Shown piece by piece: positions 5,217-10,431 of a stretch of 10,431 nt of DNA. Position 1 is the first letter of the stretch. Each line of letters opens with the position of its first letter. Below the pieces are notes generated by a model, which saw nothing but the letters and a program-made list of their open reading frames with translations, was not told where the DNA came from and ran no database searches. The DNA is from Candidatus Firestonebacteria bacterium RIFOXYA2_FULL_40_8 (GTDB lineage: Bacteria; Oederibacteriota; D2-FULL-39-29). The stretch is taken from positions 27,632 to 38,062 of the forward strand of contig MFGS01000031.1 of assembly GCA_001778355.1 (NCBI GenBank), written 5' to 3'. The translations under genes were made by a program, and so were the position numbers.

Positions 5217-6547
5217 TGTATCGCTTTTAACTCCTGACTCAATACAAGATCGGTTTGTATCTTTGCGCTGATAGTATCGTAGGCGTGAATTACTGTGGAA
5301 TGATCGCGGCCGCCGAAATTTTGGCCGATCTCGGGTAAAGACATGTCTGTAAGTTCTCTGGTCAAGTACATTGCCACCTGTCTCGCGTAAGCAGCCGGCT
5401 GGGTGCGTTTTTTTGTGACCATATCGGAAGGTCTGAGCTTGTAGTATTTGACAACGGCTTCTTTTATATCCTCAATGGTAATCTTTTTCTCCTGGGCGGC
5501 AGGAACAACGTCTTTAAGGCACTCTTTAACCAGCTCTAACGTGATCTTGGCCTTTGTTATCGAGGAGTAGGCAAGTATCTTGGTGAGATACCCGCCGAGT
5601 TTTCTTATATCACTGGTTTCCATATTGGCGATGTATAAACAAATTTCGTCAGAAAGGAATGTTCTCTCGCTTTCCGCTTTTCTTTTTAAGATAGCAACAC
5701 GGAGCTCAAGACTCGGAGCGCCTATATCCGCGATAAGCCCCATTTCGAACCTGGATTTTAAACGCTCTTCTATTTTTAACTCCTGCGGTTTAGAATCCGA
5801 GGTTGCAACTATCTGTCTGTTGGCGGAGTAAAGCACGTTGAAGGTATGGAAAAATTCCTCCTGCATCCCCTCTTTTCCCTGGAGGAACTGGATATCGTCT
5901 ATCATAAGAAGGTCCACGTACCGGTATTTGTTCCTGAAGTCATTTATTTTTCCGGAAGCGATGGCCGAGACCATTTCATTTAAGAACTGTTCAGACGTGA
6001 GGTACGCTATTTTTAAAGAAGGGTCACCCTTTCTGATGGCATTACCTATGGCGTGTAAGAGATGTGTTTTTCCCAGTCCCACTCCCCCGTAGATAAAAAC
6101 CGGGTTGTAGGATTTTGCGGGGGCTTCTGATACGGCAACGCAAGCACCGTGAGCAAATCTGTTGCTGTCTCCCACGATGAAATTTTCAAAGATATATTTC
6201 GGATCCAGCGAAAGCCCGATGATGGTGCCTGAGGTAAATTTCTTTTCTTCCCGCGGAGAGATATTCGCAGTTTCCAAAACAACTGGTTCCTGCTTTACGG
6301 TTGAAATAGAATAATTAATAAAGACATCTTTATTTTCAATGGACCGGAGAGCTTCCAGCATCAGTTCTTTATAATTTTTCTCCAACCACTCTTTGTTGAA
6401 ATTGTTTGGAACTTCAAGTGTAAGGGTTGAAGAAGCATCATCATAGGCAATAGCTTTAGCTACATTAAACCAGGTGTCATAAGACTGTTTGCTGACACGC
6501 GTCTGTATTGTTTCTAATGCCTTGTTCCATATTGAAACATCCGTCAT
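5198..6547 (-). CDS. dnaA: Chromosomal replication initiator protein DnaA
   Basis: DnaA is the AAA+ ATPase that binds DnaA boxes, melts oriC and recruits the helicase. The 449-residue product has all four domains. Domain I is at about 1-80, a short linker at 81-107, and the AAA+ core at about 108-345 has Walker A GGVGLGKTH (154-162), Walker B LLMIDDIQ (213-220), the arginine-containing ERLKSRF (261-267) and DIRKLGG (313-319). Domain IV at about 350-449 carries the DNA-binding signature FGGRDHSTV (411-419), as in TTATCCACA-binding homologues. ATG 6547 has GGGG about 10 bases upstream. The gene is flanked on both sides by DnaA boxes, and its presumed 300-base leader contains four, which suggests autoregulation. 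It reads toward the melting site, so it is head-on to the rightward fork. Confidence 0.99.
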   Translation of the reverse strand: MTDVSIWNKALETIQTRVSKQSYDTWFNVAKAIAYDDASSTLTLEVPNNFNKEWLEKNYKELMLEALRSIENKDVFINYSISTVKQEPVVLETANISPREEKKFTSGTIIGLSLDPKYIFENFIVGDSNRFAHGACVAVSEAPAKSYNPVFIYGGVGLGKTHLLHAIGNAIRKGDPSLKIAYLTSEQFLNEMVSAIASGKINDFRNKYRYVDLLMIDDIQFLQGKEGMQEEFFHTFNVLYSANRQIVATSDSKPQELKIEERLKSRFEMGLIADIGAPSLELRVAILKRKAESERTFLSDEICLYIANMETSDIRKLGGYLTKILAYSSITKAKITLELVKECLKDVVPAAQEKKITIEDIKEAVVKYYKLRPSDMVTKKRTQPAAYARQVAMYLTRELTDMSLPEIGQNFGGRDHSTVIHAYDTISAKIQTDLVLSQELKAIQELTKA

Positions 6548-6616
6548 ATTGATAAATCCCCTTATTTCTAAATGCTTTTCTGAAGTTTTAGCTATTTTTG
6601 GCGAATTTAGCGATAC

Positions 6617-6729
6617 TTATCCACAACTTTATCCACACTGTGAATATCGTGAAAACCCTATATTATCAAAGGATTTGCAAAGTTATCCACAGGTACAAAT
6701 TGTAGTGTATTTTAGCAAAGTTATCCACA
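6617..6729 (+). promoter_or_regulatory. DnaA-box cluster upstream of dnaA (second half of a bipartite oriC)
   Basis: Four perfect TTATCCACA boxes, all in plus orientation, occur at 6617-6625, 6629-6637, 6683-6691 and 6721-6729. They are opposite in orientation to the boxes downstream of dnaA. They lie between the candidate dnaA promoter and the dnaA start codon, so DnaA bound here could both help build the origin complex and repress its own gene. Confidence 0.9.
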
Positions 6730-6762
6730 ACCTGTTGTGGTGGCTTTCCCTTTAAATACAAA

Positions 6763-6781
6763 GACAGGCCTTTAGCCTGTC
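6763..6781. repeat. Short hairpin in the dnaA leader
   Basis: GACAGGC (6763-6769) and GCCTGTC (6775-6781) pair perfectly around a 5-base loop. A TTTTT run at 6788-6792 follows on the plus strand after six bases, so it is weakly terminator-like in that direction, but no plus-strand gene precedes it. In a dnaA transcript it would be a leader hairpin. Confidence 0.5.
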
Positions 6782-6847
6782 CGCGTGTTTTTCTCATGAA
6801 AATCTGTCTGCTTTCGGCAGCGAATTAAAACTACCGAGCGAAGTAAT

Positions 6848-6874
6848 CTTATACCAGTTAGAAGAAAATGTCAA
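6848..6874 (-). promoter_or_regulatory. Candidate dnaA promoter
   Basis: On the minus strand a perfect TTGACA (6874-6869) is followed by TATAAG (6853-6848) after 15 bp. Shifting by two bases gives a 17-bp spacer to TAAGAT. It would give a leader of about 300 bases holding all four upstream DnaA boxes. Assigned by motif only; a closer promoter is possible. Confidence 0.45.
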
Positions 6875-6925
6875 GGATTTTTTTCCGCAAAATATAAAAA
6901 AATATGGATGCGGAAAAAAAAGAAG

Positions 6926-7065
6926 TACTAATTACTAGTGACTAATGACTATTTTATGATGGCGGAGAAAAGATTCCGCCTTCCAAAAACAAATATATTT
7001 ATCTAAATATTAGCGGGGTTTTTTACCGCTTACCTTAAATAGTCACTAGTCATTAGTATTTAGTC
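6926..7065. repeat. Inverted-repeat unit with heptamer arms around two GC-rich hairpins
   Basis: The arms 6926-6954 and 7037-7065 are inverted copies with about 4 mismatches over 29 bases. Both are made of 7-mers of the type TAGTCAY. The 82 bases between them hold two small hairpins, GGCGGA/TCCGCC (6961-6966 with 6975-6980) and AGCGG/CCGCT (7012-7016 with 7026-7030). It lies in the divergent dnaA-rpmH space, upstream of both candidate promoters, and resembles a small non-coding mobile unit. Confidence 0.65.
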
Positions 7066-7112
7066 ATTTTCTCTAAATAGTCACTAGTCATTAGTCCTTA
7101 GTCATTTTCTCT
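7037..7112 (+). repeat. Two tandem 38-bp repeats
   Basis: 7037-7074 and 7075-7112 are adjacent direct repeats that differ at 2 of 38 bases. Each is made of 7-mers TAGTCAC, TAGTCAT, TAGTATT or TAGTCCT, TAGTCAT. They end 13 bases before the -35 box of the rpmH promoter. Confidence 0.85.
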
Positions 7113-7125
7113 GTTAATTGTTTCT

Positions 7126-7154
7126 TTGACAATGACGGTGTCCTGTGATATATT
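7126..7154 (+). promoter_or_regulatory. Strong sigma-70 promoter for rpmH-rnpA-yidD
   Basis: A perfect TTGACA (7126-7131) and TATATT (7149-7154) are separated by exactly 17 bp, with the expected start near 7161 and the rpmH ATG about 38 bases downstream. This is the best promoter match in the window, fitting for a ribosomal protein operon. Confidence 0.8.
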
Positions 7155-7198
7155 TAGTAAACTTAATATCAAAGGTAGTTCCGGGAGGTTACAAGAAT

Positions 7199-7339
7199 AT
7201 GGTTAAAAGAACATTTCAACCGCATAAGAGAAAAAGAAAGAGAACTCACGGCTTCTTAAAGAAAATGAGAAGGGTGGGCGGAAAGAGAACGCTTTCCAGA
7301 CGCAGAGCGAAGGGAAGAAAAAGTTTAATCAATAAATAA
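7199..7339 (+). CDS. rpmH: 50S ribosomal protein bL34
   Basis: The product is a 46-residue, very basic protein of the large ribosomal subunit. It starts VKRTFQPHKRKRKRTHGF and ends RRRAKGRKSL, the standard bL34 signature, at full family length. The ATG is preceded by GGGAGG (7183-7188) with 10 bases of spacing. It leads the rpmH-rnpA-yidD unit, divergent from dnaA across the upstream DnaA-box cluster, the classic arrangement next to bacterial origins. Confidence 0.98.
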   Translation: MVKRTFQPHKRKRKRTHGFLKKMRRVGGKRTLSRRRAKGRKSLINK

Positions 7340-7660
7340 ATGATCGATTCCTTAACTTCCAATGAAGTAAAAAAGCTTTTTGAAAAAGGAAAAAGAATAA
7401 GAGGAAGGGATATTTCCTTGATAATAGGCGAGAGCGGCAGCGGACATTTCAGGTTCGCTGTCCTTCCCGCTAAAGTAAAACCCGCCGTAAAAAGAAATGC
7501 TGTCAGAAGAGCCGTTCGGGAAGCCGTAAGGAATTTAAGGGAAGAACTCCCAAAGAAAAAAACCGCCGCAATAATCACCTCAGAAAAGATCCTCAAAAAA
7601 TCAAAAGAAGAAATTTTAAGCATTGTCAAAAAAATGTTCACCGAAAGCGGACTCCTGTGA
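7340..7660 (+). CDS. rnpA: Ribonuclease P protein component
   Basis: RnpA binds the RNase P RNA and helps it remove tRNA 5' leaders. The 106-residue product has the family RNR region KRNAVRRAVREAVR (about residues 51-64) and the earlier KLFEKGKRIRG segment that starts the conserved fold. The N-terminus is somewhat shorter than in many homologues. The ATG directly follows the rpmH stop with no intervening base and no good ribosome site close by, so translation is probably coupled to rpmH. Its stop overlaps the yidD start. Confidence 0.95.
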   Translation: MIDSLTSNEVKKLFEKGKRIRGRDISLIIGESGSGHFRFAVLPAKVKPAVKRNAVRRAVREAVRNLREELPKKKTAAIITSEKILKKSKEEILSIVKKMFTESGLL

Positions 7661-7872
7661 AAACGGTTTTGATATTTATTTTAAAGATCTATAAAAAAGG
7701 GATCTCCCCGTATCTCCCGCCGTCTTGCAGATTTACACCCACCTGCTCCGAATACGCAATGGAAGCGATAAGCAGATTTGGCGCGGTGAAAGGAGGATGG
7801 CTGGCGGTAAAGAGAGTCGCGAAATGCCATCCGTTTCACGAAGGCGGCCATGATCCAGTTCCTAAAAGATAA
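7657..7872 (+). CDS. yidD: Membrane protein insertion efficiency factor YidD
   Basis: The 71-residue product has the family motifs SPYLPPSCRFTPTCSEYA (about 17-34) and GGWLAVKRVAKCHPFHEGGHDPVP (about 46-69), including the conserved cysteines and histidines. The homologue assists YidC/Sec membrane insertion at the inner membrane. It starts at a GTG that overlaps the rnpA TGA (GTGA), a translationally coupled junction. Its TAA stop lies inside a heptamer repeat array. The yidC gene that usually follows is absent: the next gene is an unrelated exported protein after about 220 bases of AT-rich DNA. Confidence 0.95.
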   Translation: MKTVLIFILKIYKKGISPYLPPSCRFTPTCSEYAMEAISRFGAVKGGWLAVKRVAKCHPFHEGGHDPVPKR

Positions 7873-7900
7873 TTACAAAGTACGAATGACTAATGACAAT
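7864..7900. repeat. Heptamer repeat array after yidD
   Basis: The bases match 2116-2152 at 33 of 37 positions. From 7871 they read as the 7-mers AATTACA, AAGTACG, AATGACT, AATGACA. The array begins within the last codons of yidD and supplies its stop codon. This may mark where the ancestral operon was cut from its usual downstream genes. Confidence 0.7.
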
Positions 7901-8008
7901 TTAAGGTAACTGTAAACAGGTCATATCTAAGTATATTGAATAACAATGTAAATCAAATAACAAATCACATTAAAATCATTTAATAATTATTCCTGTAACC
8001 TTTTTCCG

Positions 8009-8014
8009 TATAAT
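8009..8014 (+). promoter_or_regulatory. Possible -10 element for the Lys/Glu-rich exported protein gene
   Basis: A perfect TATAAT lies about 83 bases before the ATG at 8097, but no convincing -35 box stands 16-18 bases upstream. It is the best candidate in the 7901-8096 gap, which otherwise shows only AT-rich sequence and repeats. Confidence 0.25.
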
Positions 8015-8046
8015 CGTGTCTAATAAATAGAAAGACCATAAGGTTA

Positions 8047-8078
8047 ATTAGTTATTAGAAATCAGCAATAAGTAATTC
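8047..8078. repeat. Degenerate heptamer array before the Lys/Glu-rich protein gene
   Basis: On the minus strand this reads as 7-mers GAATTAC, TTATTGC, TGATTTC, TAATAAC, TAATTA. The vocabulary and period match the arrays at 2123-2152 and 7871-7900. It ends a few bases before the ribosome binding site of the next gene. Confidence 0.5.
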
Positions 8079-8096
8079 TTAATGGAGGGAGTATAT

Positions 8097-8705
8097 ATGA
8101 AGAAGATGAGAATGGTGGTGTTTGGAGCGGCTGTATGCTTATTTGTTTCAGGAATGCTTTTGGCGCAGGAAGGGCCAAAGCAGGGTGAAGGAAAAGGAAG
8201 AGGACCCGTGCAGGGGGAGAGGGAAATAAAGACGGATTGCAAGGAATGCCAGCCTTTAGCAGATCAGATGAAGGTCAAGAGGGGCGAGATAAAGGTTTTA
8301 ATAGACCAGATAAAAACGCTGGAAGAAGCAAGAAAAGCGAAACGTGAAACTGAGCTTGAAGAACTTAAAAAAACGGATCCGAAGAAATATGAAGAACAAA
8401 AAGAAAAGATGGAAAAACGCAAAAAAGAAATGGAGGACAGGAAAGAAGGACGTGAGGGAAGAAAAGAATGGAAAAAAGAAGGCAAAGACGGGGAAAGACG
8501 CGAAGGCCCCCGCGAAGGAAAAGAAAAACGGCAAGGTCCTTCCCAGGAACGGCTGGAAAAAATGAAAACCGAGAATCCGGAAATGTTTAACATAATGACC
8601 CAGCTTGACGCCAAGCAGAAAGAGATGAGAGCTCTTCACGAGCAATTAAGAGAGTGCGAACGGGAGAAGGGCGGGAAAGATAGCGAGAAAAAAGAAAAAA
8701 ACTAA
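8097..8705 (+). CDS. Exported Lys/Glu-rich coiled-coil-like protein of unknown function
   Basis: I do not recognise a family. The 202-residue product has a Sec signal peptide (MKKMRMVVFGAAVCLFVSGMLLA, likely cut after residue 23). A Gly-rich stretch is followed by a CxxC pair (DCKEC, C48 and C51), then a long, extremely charged Lys/Glu/Arg region (about 55-155) with helix-forming repeats. A more ordinary helical end follows (PEMFNIMTQLDAKQKEMRALHEQLREC, 161-187) with a third Cys. ATG 8097 is chosen because GGAGGGAG (8084-8091) is 5 bases upstream; the ATG at 8082 lies before that site. It may be a periplasmic helical protein similar in style to small metal-sensing or chaperone-like proteins, but no specific role can be claimed. 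A clear terminator follows. Confidence 0.8.
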   Translation: MKKMRMVVFGAAVCLFVSGMLLAQEGPKQGEGKGRGPVQGEREIKTDCKECQPLADQMKVKRGEIKVLIDQIKTLEEARKAKRETELEELKKTDPKKYEEQKEKMEKRKKEMEDRKEGREGRKEWKKEGKDGERREGPREGKEKRQGPSQERLEKMKTENPEMFNIMTQLDAKQKEMRALHEQLRECEREKGGKDSEKKEKN

Positions 8706-8720
8706 TAAGAGCAAAAGAAC

Positions 8721-8759
8721 AAAAGCCGTATCTCTGATAATAGAGGTACGGCTTTTTTG
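8721..8759 (+). terminator. Rho-independent terminator of the Lys/Glu-rich protein gene
   Basis: AAAAGCCGTA (8721-8730) pairs with TACGGCTTTT (8747-8756). CTCT/AGAG extends the stem inward around a short AT-rich loop, and the right arm runs into TTTTTT. It starts 16 bases after the stop codon. The A-run and T-run make it potentially bidirectional. Confidence 0.9.
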
Positions 8760-8944
8760 TTACTATGTAAGCCTTTTGAAATATTCCCCGCGAGAAAAGC
8801 CGTAAAACTTAATCCAATAGAGGCGCTTCGGTTTGAATAGAATAGTCCTTGTTCAATAATATAGTGTAAAACTCCTGTCGGAAATAGATTATTGTTAAAA
8901 CCAGCAAGGCCTGCAAACCCATAGAAAATGTTAGTATTTTCACA

Positions 8945-8973
8945 TTGACTTATTTTACACTTTAGCTTAAAAT
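8945..8973 (+). promoter_or_regulatory. Sigma-70 promoter for the CsgG-like gene
   Basis: TTGACT (8945-8950) and TAAAAT (8968-8973) each match the consensus at five of six bases and are separated by exactly 17 bp. The expected start near 8980 leaves a leader of under 20 bases before the ATG at 8998, which has AGGGGGG just upstream. Confidence 0.7.
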
Positions 8974-8997
8974 AAAGAAAATGTAGGGGGGCACCTT

Positions 8998-9927
8998 ATG
9001 AAAAAAATGTTATTTCTTTTTTTATCTTGTATTAGTTTTGCTTTTGCCGAAGGGAAGATACAGATTGCGGTAATGGAACTTGTTCCGAAAGATGTATCAG
9101 TATCAATTGCGAGTACGGTCACCGACTTGATAAGAAACGATTTGTTTAATACCGGAAAGTATGTAGTATTGGATAGGTCAAATCTGGACAAAGTTCTAAA
9201 AGAGCAATCGTTCCAGATGACGGGCTGCACGACCACCGACTGTGCCGTAGAGATAGGTAAAATACTAAACATGAAGCAAATGGTCGTGGGAAGCATAGGA
9301 AAGATAGGCTCAACATTTTATCTTAATCTTAGGATAGTAGATGTAGAGACAGGGCAGATGATAACCAGCGTCTCGGAAGCTTGCGGCATGGACAGCGAAC
9401 TTGCTGCGCTATCTAAGTATGCTTCTCAAAAACTTGCAGGATTGGAAGTAAAAAAGGAGTTCGTTAATGATGATCCGGTGAGGTCGCCCGTTTCTTCCGG
9501 AGGAATGCTTGGAAAAAACGCCGGGACAACGAAAAGGAAAAAGATTGAAGCAAAAACTGCGGAAGACATTGCCTTAAGGTCTATTCTTATTCCCGGACGG
9601 GGGCAGATAGAGAACGGTCAGGATTTAAAAGGTTATGCAATATTAACGGGTGAAGTTCTTGCTATCGGAGCCACGGTATATACTTATCTTTTGCATGAGC
9701 AGGCAGTGGCTGATTATACTAATGCGGTCGCCGGCAGTGATTTTAACGCACTGGTTAAAAAAGAAACAGATCTTAGAAATCTTAATACGATAAGCTTTTG
9801 GACTGCGGTAGGGATTTGGGCGTTTGGTGTAGCGGATCCTTTTATTTTTGGCGTTCAAAACCAGCAGGGTTTTTCTATGAAACAGAATAATGACGGGATA
9901 CAATTAGCTTATAAAATTAAATTTTAA
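8998..9927 (+). CDS. CsgG-like exported protein fused to a C-terminal two-helix membrane domain
   Basis: The 309-residue product has a signal peptide (MKKMLFLFLSCISFAFA, likely cut after residue 17). Residues about 20-150 resemble the CsgG/LpoB-type periplasmic fold: IQIAVMEL, then ASTVTDLIRNDLFNTGKYVVLDRSNLDKVLKEQ, then GCTTTDCAVEIGKILNMKQMVVGSIGKIG, then LRIVDVETGQ. A Lys-rich linker (150-190) leads to a second domain, IALRSILIPGRGQIENGQDLKGY (191-213), two hydrophobic segments (about 214-232 and 265-285) and a short tail. The SxLIPGxGQ pattern recalls DUF5683-type membrane domains. CsgG itself forms an outer-membrane export pore; here a pore is not proven. It is probably an envelope protein. 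It has its own promoter and a lipoprotein gene starts close behind. Confidence 0.75.
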   Translation: MKKMLFLFLSCISFAFAEGKIQIAVMELVPKDVSVSIASTVTDLIRNDLFNTGKYVVLDRSNLDKVLKEQSFQMTGCTTTDCAVEIGKILNMKQMVVGSIGKIGSTFYLNLRIVDVETGQMITSVSEACGMDSELAALSKYASQKLAGLEVKKEFVNDDPVRSPVSSGGMLGKNAGTTKRKKIEAKTAEDIALRSILIPGRGQIENGQDLKGYAILTGEVLAIGATVYTYLLHEQAVADYTNAVAGSDFNALVKKETDLRNLNTISFWTAVGIWAFGVADPFIFGVQNQQGFSMKQNNDGIQLAYKIKF

Positions 9928-9942
9928 ATGGGGCTTAAAAAG

Positions 9943-10431
9943 ATGAAAAAATATCTTCTTGGTATGGGAGTTGTAGTTTTGTTTTTTTCTCTTTGTACCG
10001 GCTGCGCGAGAGAGATGAGCCGGAGCAATCCGCTTGATCCGTCAAATACACTCACCAGCACCTCCACCTCAACTACGAGCACAACGACGGCAAATGAAAC
10101 AGCCATAGATATTAGTGTCAACAACCCCGATTTTGAAACCTGGAGCGGGGGCACTTCATTTACAAACCCTTCTTCCGATAGTACCTACACGGCAGATACT
10201 TGGCGTCTCGCCTGGACCGGAAGCCTCCCTTGTGTTGTTTCAAGAGAGGGCACGTTAAAATCATCCGGTAGTTATAGTGGTAAAATAACCACAGCTTCGT
10301 CCGGAGTGAGTGCTTCAAACTTTGGTTACTATACCGTATATGCAGGTTATGCGGCGTACAAAGGAAAAACAGTAAGAATGAAAGCCGATGTGTATTGTTC
10401 CGTGGCCAATAAAGCGAGTATAGTTTTAGTC
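9943..10431 (+). CDS. Lipoprotein, N-terminal part (runs off the window)
   Basis: 163 codons are present, in frame to the window end. The signal peptide MKKYLLGMGVVVLFFSLCTGC ends in a lipobox-like CTGC with the Cys at residue 21. SNPLDPSN follows, a common start of mature lipoproteins in diderm bacteria, and then a Ser/Thr-rich linker. From about residue 57 the sequence (NNPDFETWSGG, then WRLAWTGS, SGSYSGKITT, YYTVYAGYAAYKGKTVRMKADVY) looks like a jelly-roll carbohydrate-binding-module-type domain, suggesting surface attachment or glycan binding. ATG 9943 is preferred (GGGG 9 bases upstream). ATG 9928, directly after the CsgG-like stop, is possible. Probably co-transcribed with the CsgG-like gene. 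Confidence 0.7.
   Translation, partial: MKKYLLGMGVVVLFFSLCTGCAREMSRSNPLDPSNTLTSTSTSTTSTTTANETAIDISVNNPDFETWSGGTSFTNPSSDSTYTADTWRLAWTGSLPCVVSREGTLKSSGSYSGKITTASSGVSASNFGYYTVYAGYAAYKGKTVRMKADVYCSVANKASIVLV

Noticed and set aside
6961..7030. Two GC hairpins as rho-independent terminators
   Set aside because: The T-run of the second lies in its loop and not after the stem, and no gene ends nearby. They fit better as the core of an inverted-repeat unit.
7037..7112. Possible CRISPR array
   Set aside because: The two 38-bp units are directly adjacent with no unique spacers, are made of 7-mers, and no cas gene is visible.
8264..8645. Two minus-strand open frames and a plus-strand overlapping frame within the Lys/Glu-rich gene
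   Set aside because: The purine-rich coding strand removes stop codons from the other frames. The products are Phe/Ser-rich low-complexity translations with no start signals.
8760..8944. Possible riboswitch or small RNA before the CsgG-like gene
   Set aside because: The good promoter at 8945-8973 lies downstream of this stretch, so it would not be in the leader. I could match it to no known riboswitch core, and no terminator pairs with it.

Overview
This window looks like the chromosomal replication origin region of a diderm (Gram-negative-type) bacterium. It carries dnaA, dnaN and the start of recF on the minus strand, and rpmH-rnpA-yidD divergently on the plus strand. Several exported proteins, including two with lipoprotein signal peptides and one likely outer-membrane beta-barrel, point to an outer membrane. 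I cannot name the species. The unusual gene order and degenerate intergenic repeats suggest a poorly sampled lineage rather than a familiar model group.

Layout. 1-237: start of recF, whose ATG overlaps the dnaN stop codon by one base. 237-1337: dnaN, with its own candidate promoter. 1602-4576: four minus-strand genes lying between the origin and dnaN (a small exported helical protein, a two-helix membrane protein with a possible PH-like domain, a lipoprotein, and a beta-barrel-like protein). Their gaps carry two copies of a 66-bp palindromic element and other repeats. 4577-5197: a 620-bp non-coding tract that contains the core origin. It has an AT-rich segment, six TAG trinucleotides (a DnaA-trio), a GC-rich patch, three DnaA boxes, and then three abutting inverted repeats, one of them a gapless 165-bp imperfect palindrome built from 9-bp units. 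5198-6547: dnaA. 6548-7198: a second cluster of four perfect DnaA boxes in the dnaA leader, candidate divergent promoters, and heptamer-repeat arrays. 7199-7872: rpmH, rnpA and yidD, tightly coupled, but without the usual yidC behind them. 7873-10431: an exported Lys/Glu-rich protein with a strong terminator, a CsgG-like/membrane-domain fusion with its own promoter, and a truncated lipoprotein gene.

How it fits together. DnaA can bind the boxes on both sides of its own gene (a bipartite origin as in Bacillus subtilis or Helicobacter). It would load from the box at 4850-4858 across the GC patch onto the trio and melt the AT-rich segment. DnaN and RecF act on the resulting forks. All genes left of the melting site run away from it on the minus strand, and all genes right of dnaA run away on the plus strand, so everything except dnaA is co-directional with replication. 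The most striking features are the tiled palindromes next to the DnaA boxes, the four-gene insertion between oriC and dnaN, and the families of small mobile-looking repeats.
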